Shown piece by piece: positions 58,271 to 64,000 of a stretch of 64,000 nt of DNA (position 1 is its first letter; every line of letters begins with the position of its first letter). The translations under genes and the position numbers were made by a program. The notes under the pieces were generated by a model. That model saw nothing but the letters and a program-made list of their open reading frames with translations. It made no database searches and was not told the DNA's origin. The stretch is from Marisa cornuarietis (taxonomy: Eukaryota > Mollusca > Gastropoda > Architaenioglossa > Ampullariidae): the NCBI GenBank assembly GCA_004794655.1, contig SMMW01000001.1, forward strand, positions 16,928,501 to 16,992,500, given 5' to 3'.

Positions 58271-59819
58271 CGCTGTTCAGTGTGTGCACTACATCTGAGA
58301 ATTTTAACTCAGAGTGATCTCATTGTTGTATATATTATTGGTTTCCTGAGAATTTTGTTTAGCAGGATATTTAAATGTGAGCATAAGAGGTCCTCACACT
58401 GGTTACGCAAACAAAAATAAATGGTTTCATTATTTCTTCAAAATAATGAAAGAATTATATATTTCACTGATTACCATCTTCAGTTATCCTAGTTATTTCA
58501 GTGTTGTGGGGTTTGTTTTTTATTTTTGTTGTTTTTGAATGAATGAGATGGGTTGGTCCAAAAAACTATATTAAAAAACCTGTAGACAAATAAATTTGCA
58601 ATAAGTTCACTTTGTGGGATGTAAACCGGGCTTAATCGGTGAGTGTTAAGACACTTGCAGTCACGCCAGCACACAGAAAATGATCAGGAGAAAAACGACG
58701 TGATCCCTTTTCCCTTTTCTTAATATCACAACATCAGCCCGAGAAACAAGAACAAGAACACAAAAACAGAGACAAAAAAAGAAAGAGCGGTTGCCCTGAA
58801 AACAAAACAAAAAAGAACTTATAATACCTAAGCACATAATATCAAAATACTCAATATCAAACTGCTTCTCATACATTTTGTGTCAAACAACTTCAACTCC
58901 TAGTGCACGTGTTGACCACATGTGAACCACGTACGATCACCTATTTTCATTAAACCCATCTCACAATATATTGTAACACCAACATTATTCATCAAATACA
59001 TCACACCCCAAATAAAAGATCCTACGAAAACACATTAAAACAATAACATTAAATATAACTCCTTCATCCATCTCCTCACATCCTCTTCCTCTTATACAAC
59101 TACTACACAAGGAAAGATTGTCTCATCTCCTTGCACAAAATCTACAAACATCCATCCCAAGGTATAAAATGTACAAAAATACCATGCCCTCATAGAGCAG
59201 TGTTTTAACTATCAAACAACATACGTACTTTCCACTAACCTGATTTAGAAAAAACACATCCCCGGGTAGGGCCATCGGCTATTGTTTTGGATCCTTTGGT
59301 GGAATGTGTGTGTGTTTCTGCCCATGTATGAATGTATGTACGCTTATGCCCATGTATTTGTTCCAAGAAAATGTGATTTGCCTCTTTCAGAATAAATTGT
59401 TAAGTTTGCAGATCATGTATCTTATGCTACGCTTGGAAGGAGAACATAAAATTTGTTAAATGCACAAAAGTGCAAACAAATCTGTAAAAGAACAAGAGTG
59501 TAAAGTCATGTTTTCATCTTGGCCAGTATAGGAGGATCAATTAAGGTCTACAAAGGGGGACATTCCAGTCCCCGGTTCTCCCTCAGTTCAGGATCGAAAA
59601 AGATTCTGAGTATGCTACTAAAGCCTATTGTCTGCTACTTGAACCTTCCAGTTGATTGGATGAGCTTTTATGTGTAAATACACAAAAAAAGGTCTTGTGC
59701 TGAAAAAGAATCAGTGCAGAAAGATCTAACAGTAGTAGCATTAGTAGAGTGTGCAGCAGTACTTTATGCTGTTTAACATGGACCAAAATAAAAATCAGTT
59801 CTCTCAAATGAAAGTATAA
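58271..59819. other. JAMP 3' region and intergenic DNA
   Basis: The first 160 bp is probable 3' untranslated region up to the AATAAA at 58,426. The rest is AT-rich. Part of 59,250-59,819 may be the untranslated 3' end of the minus-strand retrotransposon next door. Confidence 0.5.
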
Positions 59820-62587
59820 TTAAAATATTATACAACCATAGAATAATAATACAATAATCATACCCCATGGAGAGTAACATTGGGCAGTGATGATATTCTC
59901 AACCGATTCCAGCATACACCTCAACCAGACCATCACCACGTGCACCCACACGTACTCATAAAAAACTGCACTAACGAAGTCCCACAAGTGGTTGCTGAAG
60001 GGCCCTTTTTGCTGCCTCATCAGCTGTAGTGTTTCCTGCAATATTTGCATGGCCAGAACCCAAATAAAGACAATGTCAAAATTGTTATTTTGTAGTAATG
60101 ACAGAAATTCAAAGAATTGAACCAGTAGTGGGTGATCTAAACGTTGATAGCGAAGTGCAAGTAGGGATGACAAAGAGTCTGAAATAACTAAGAAGTTTTT
60201 CTCTTTAGATGTATGGATATACTGCAGTGCAAGTAGAAGGGCTTTTAACTCTGCAGAAAAAATGGAGCTATATGGCCTTCCAAGCGAGCTGTCAGCAGTG
60301 GTGTGGAAATGTCCATCGATACTGCTGCAGCTACCACAGTTTCTTTTTCAGGATTTTTGGATCCATCAGTGTATATGTGACAAAAATCAGGATAGTCTGT
60401 GACTATTTCTCTGAAAAGTTGCTGATAGACTATGTCAGGGGTTTCACCTTTTATTAGGTTGGAGGGGTCAAAACGAATTTCCGGTGTGGGAAGTAGCCAT
60501 GGTGGTGTTCTGGTCAGTGCAAATGGTGCTGTTTTTTGGGGTCCATTCCCAATTTCTGAAGATGGGGATAAGCTCGTTTGGGTAGAGGTTTTTGTTCATG
60601 TTCACATGCCCTATATTTCTCCAGAAACTGGAAGGAGAAAACTGAGTGGAAAGCAGGGTTTGGGGGCAGAGCTCGAAGTTTCAAGACATAGGACAAAATT
60701 AGTTTTAGTCAGCATAAACCTAGAGGCGGTTTGCCTGCCTCTGCATATAGACTAGCTGTGTATTGGAGTAGTTCTGAAAGCTCCAAGACAAATTCTCAGG
60801 CCATGATGGTGTACAGTGTCTAGCCCTTTTAGGTATGATATCCTGGCTGATCCATAGACTATACATCCATAATCCAATTTTGAACGCACTAGGGAACGAT
60901 ACAAACAGAGTAAAGTGATTTGGTCTGCACCCCAGTTTGTGTTACTTATCACTCTCAATATATCTAGAGCCTTCAGACAAGAAGCCTGAAGATGGCAGAT
61001 GTGGTTTTGAAAAGAGAGTTTACGATCAAAAATAACACCCAAGAAATGTACCTCTTCCACTTTTGAGTGCTGTTCCATTTACATGAATAGAAGGTTCAGG
61101 AAAAGGACCTCTTAGTTTTGTAACGTGGATGCACACAGATTTTGAGGGAGAAAATTTGAAACCGTTTTCTAATACCCATTTTGAGATGTGGTTTACACAT
61201 AACTGTAATTGTTTCTCCAGACCAGGTAGAAACTTTCCTTGTATACAAAGTGCAAAATCATCTACATATAGCGAAGCAGCCATATTTTTGGGAATAGACT
61301 TCAGGATTCCATCTATTTTTATGCAGAACAATATAGGTGACAGGATACTTCCTTGAGGGACTCCCACCTGCTGTTCATGGGTGTCTGAAAAGGTATTTTG
61401 TATCCAGACTCTAAACACACGACATGTTAGAAAGTTTATAATGAAAATTGGTAGTCGGCCTCGAAAGCCTCGAGAAAATAGGTCCAACAAAATACCTTGC
61501 CTCCAGTGTCATAAGCTCTTTCTAGGTCAAAGAATACTCCTATCACATGCTCTTTTTTAATAAAGGCGTCCCTTATAAACGTTTCAAATCTGACCATTTG
61601 ATCTGTAGTAGTAGTACAATTTTTCCAAAAACCACACTGAATGCTGGAGAGAAGATTCTGGGACTCTAGCACCCAAATCAATCGGGAATTTACCATCCTT
61701 TCTAGTACCTTACAGAAACAATTTGTTAAAGCAATTGGACAGTAACTATTGGGATCTGAGGGATCTTTTCCTGGTTTCGGTATAGGAACTATTATAGCCT
61801 CATGCCAAGCAGAAGGAAGGTTTCCTGTATTCCATATATGGTTGAAAATCTGCAATAATGTCCTCAAAAATGATTCAGGGAGTTTGTTTATGATTTGGTA
61901 TGAGATACTGTCTGGTCCTGGAACCAAGTGGGAGCACTTTGAAAGTGCTTGTTTAAGCTCAGACATAGAGAAATCAATGTTGTAGGATTCCAAGTTGTTC
62001 GATTGAAAGTTACATTTTGTTAATTCTTTGCAAGCCTTCACTTGCTGAAAAGCTGTGGAATATTGTGATGACGAGGTTGTCATTTCAAAAGTGGAGCCCA
62101 GTTTGTTTGCAATTTCTCGATGATCAGTAAGCAAATTTTGTTCGGCTCTCAGGTGTCCAACCGCTCTATTGATATCCTTTCCTTTTAGTTTTTTAATAGC
62201 TGACCATATCAATCGAGATGGGGTACGGTTTGTCAATGAGGAAACAAAATGTTGCCAAGAGAGCCTTCTTTGCTGTTTACAGATGTGACGGGCCTGTGCT
62301 CAAAGGCGTTTGAAATTTAGAACATTTTCGGGGGTGGGAGATCGAAAAACTGTTCTCTGTGCCTTTTTCCTATTTTGTATTGCCTTTTGGCAATCCTCAT
62401 TAAACCAGGGAACTTTGGGGAGCCTCCTGTGGTGGCTGTAATGAGGGATGCTTTTGTTCATAATCTCCAGTAATGCCAGGGAGAAACTTTCCATTGGATG
62501 ACCTGTAGAGGTTGTGGAATCCTTTCTATTTGAAACCTCATCCACAGGTGAGATGAATAGTTCTATGGGAAAGTACTGTCCATACAT
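59820..62587 (-). pseudogene. I/Nimbus-like LINE ORF2 with RNase H, disabled
   Basis: Reading from 62,587 downward: the endonuclease-RT linker ('VPWFNEDCQKAIQNRKKAQR'), 'SAWHEAIIVPIPKPGKDPSD', 'FFDLERAYDT', 'GVPQGSILSPILFCIKIDGI', the active site 'LYVDDFAL', 'SKLDYGCIVYGSARISYLK' with 'GLRICLGAFRTTPIHS', then an RNase H domain starting 'YTDGSKNPEKETVVAAAV' near 60,340 and the helix 'SDSLSSLLALRY' near 60,160. RT followed by RNase H is the I-superfamily layout (I, Nimbus, Loa). Lesions: TGA at 62,300-62,302 where CGA (Arg) is expected, a one-base loss near 61,506, an extra A near 61,060, and stops at about 60,750, 60,520 and 60,470. Endonuclease and ORF1 are absent. Confidence 0.88.
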
Positions 62588-64000
62588 ACTTGCTTAATAT
62601 TCATTAACCTACAGCTAACAATGTTATCATAAGTATTACACAATGTGATAATAATAAGAAAGCTTCACACAGCAGTAAATATAAAATACATGTCCAAAAT
62701 TTGGAAAAAATTTTATTTTTTTTTTGCAAGGGAAAATCAGCAATAATATATATAGTTAAAAAAAACACATTTGCTTGACATGTAAAGGGTAAACAATGAT
62801 GTCTTGAACAGGGAGAGGGGTAAGAAATAAATAAAAAAATGGGAGGTGCAATATGGGGGTAAGATTTGTATTGAAACATGAGCCACTTACAGTGTCAAAT
62901 GTACATGCATGCACTGACTCGCAATACAGGTCACACATCCAGACCACATTCAAAGTCGTTGCAAAAATATACATGAATTAAGTAAGTACAAATTCTCCGA
63001 TTGAACCATTTCCCAGATTAACAAAAGAACTCAGACTCACAAACTGACAACTTTCGAGTCTATGCTTGAACTTGAAAGGTAAAATGATACACATACTAAA
63101 CAATGGTGTCAACAATATATAATCTGCAGAAACACCCAAATGGAAGAAAATCATATTGAAAAGGTAAGGAACAAGGGTGTGCTTAAAGGTTTTTTATTTC
63201 AGGCTGTTTGATGACAGAGGGATCAATGCAATTAAGAACTGTGCTGCAGCATTATATCAACATCCATGATAAATACATATAATAGTATTTAGTATATGGG
63301 GGGTGGGAATAGTGTAAATTACAAATTAAATTAAAACGGTGAAGGACGTAAAATGTTTTGTGAATGACAGAACAAAAGAGTAGCGCCAAACCTTTACTTT
63401 TGTCTACAACACAAATGAGATTTAGTGGATCCATGTTGAAGATGTAAACATGCCTTAAAATGGGGAGATATTTAAATTCTTATAACAACATTCCACAGAT
63501 TACAAATTTGCTAGCTAAGATTTGCAAAATGTGAAAATGTAGCAGGTATAAAAAGGGAACACTTCAATTCCGGGATTAGTTTTGCATACATAATGAAAAC
63601 AAAGGATGAAGAGGAGACAGATTGATACAGAAGTATGTCCTCAGAGTATTTAAGAACGATTCAGTCAAAGCAGACTGATGAAACCTTTCCTGTGGTTCGG
63701 TTAGCAATGCATATTCTTTCTATGGGGCTTTTACCAAAGTAAAATACAACTGTAATACTAAAACAATACTGACCCATATGTTCTAACCAAGTTAAAGTTT
63801 TAAAGCAGGGTGAGAGAAAGTGTAATCTAAATTTAAACAATAATGGGAAATGCCAATGCAAAAGACGTGAAAAGTTTTTATATTGGGTTTGTTTTAGATA
63901 AAAAGAATCCACAGTAAAATGTGCCTTTTTGATTGACTATAAAAACACTTCTAGCTAGAATCACATTTACAGATCTCAAGCTTTAGTTTTTTTTATTAAA
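62588..64000. other. AT-rich, nothing recognised
   Basis: No coding similarity. Composition would suit a long 3' untranslated region of a minus-strand gene beyond the window, but there is no direct support. Confidence 0.4.

Overview
The window is animal nuclear DNA and most likely comes from a mollusc, probably a gastropod. This is an inference. It rests on intron-rich genes for two conserved animal membrane proteins, long CA/GT microsatellites, and a dense mix of decayed LINEs (CR1/L2-like, Tx1/L1-like and an RNase H-bearing I/Nimbus-like element), a tRNA-derived SINE family, hAT elements and fold-back MITEs. Nothing suggests a bacterial, viral or organellar source.

Layout. Positions 1-45,880 contain no host gene I can support. 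This stretch holds microsatellites, LINE fragments (2.5, 9.8-10.1, 12.6-13.4 and 24.5-26.1 kb), SINE copies (14.4-15.1 and 24.1 kb), a nearly complete but dead hAT transposon with both terminal repeats and an 8-bp target duplication (26,370-28,821), a 569-bp fold-back MITE with TTAA ends (32.05-32.63 kb) with a second truncated copy (41.9-42.36 kb), another terminal-inverted-repeat element with an internal 82-bp minisatellite (41.1-41.8 kb), and an odd pair of palindrome-rich blocks (43.5-43.8 kb).

Two genes, both on the plus strand, occupy 45.9-58.3 kb. The first (45,900-49,550, five exons, 504 codons) encodes a major facilitator transporter of the SLC46 type. The second (53,716-58,270, seven exons, 326 codons) encodes the orthologue of JKAMP/JAMP, a seven-span ER membrane protein linking ER stress to proteasomes. 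All exon joins in both genes use GT-AG introns and keep frame. I see no functional link between the genes. A CR1/L2-like fragment sits antisense in JAMP intron 5.

Positions 59.8-62.6 kb hold a minus-strand I/Nimbus-like retrotransposon (reverse transcriptase plus RNase H) with readable disabling mutations. The last 1.4 kb is AT-rich with nothing recognised.

The most informative history is a stack of insertions and changes: a hAT element inserted at a palindromic 8-bp target, then a truncated SINE inserted within its transposase with a 13-bp duplication. I found no clear evidence of a new multi-gene system. The unusual items are mostly repeat biology.
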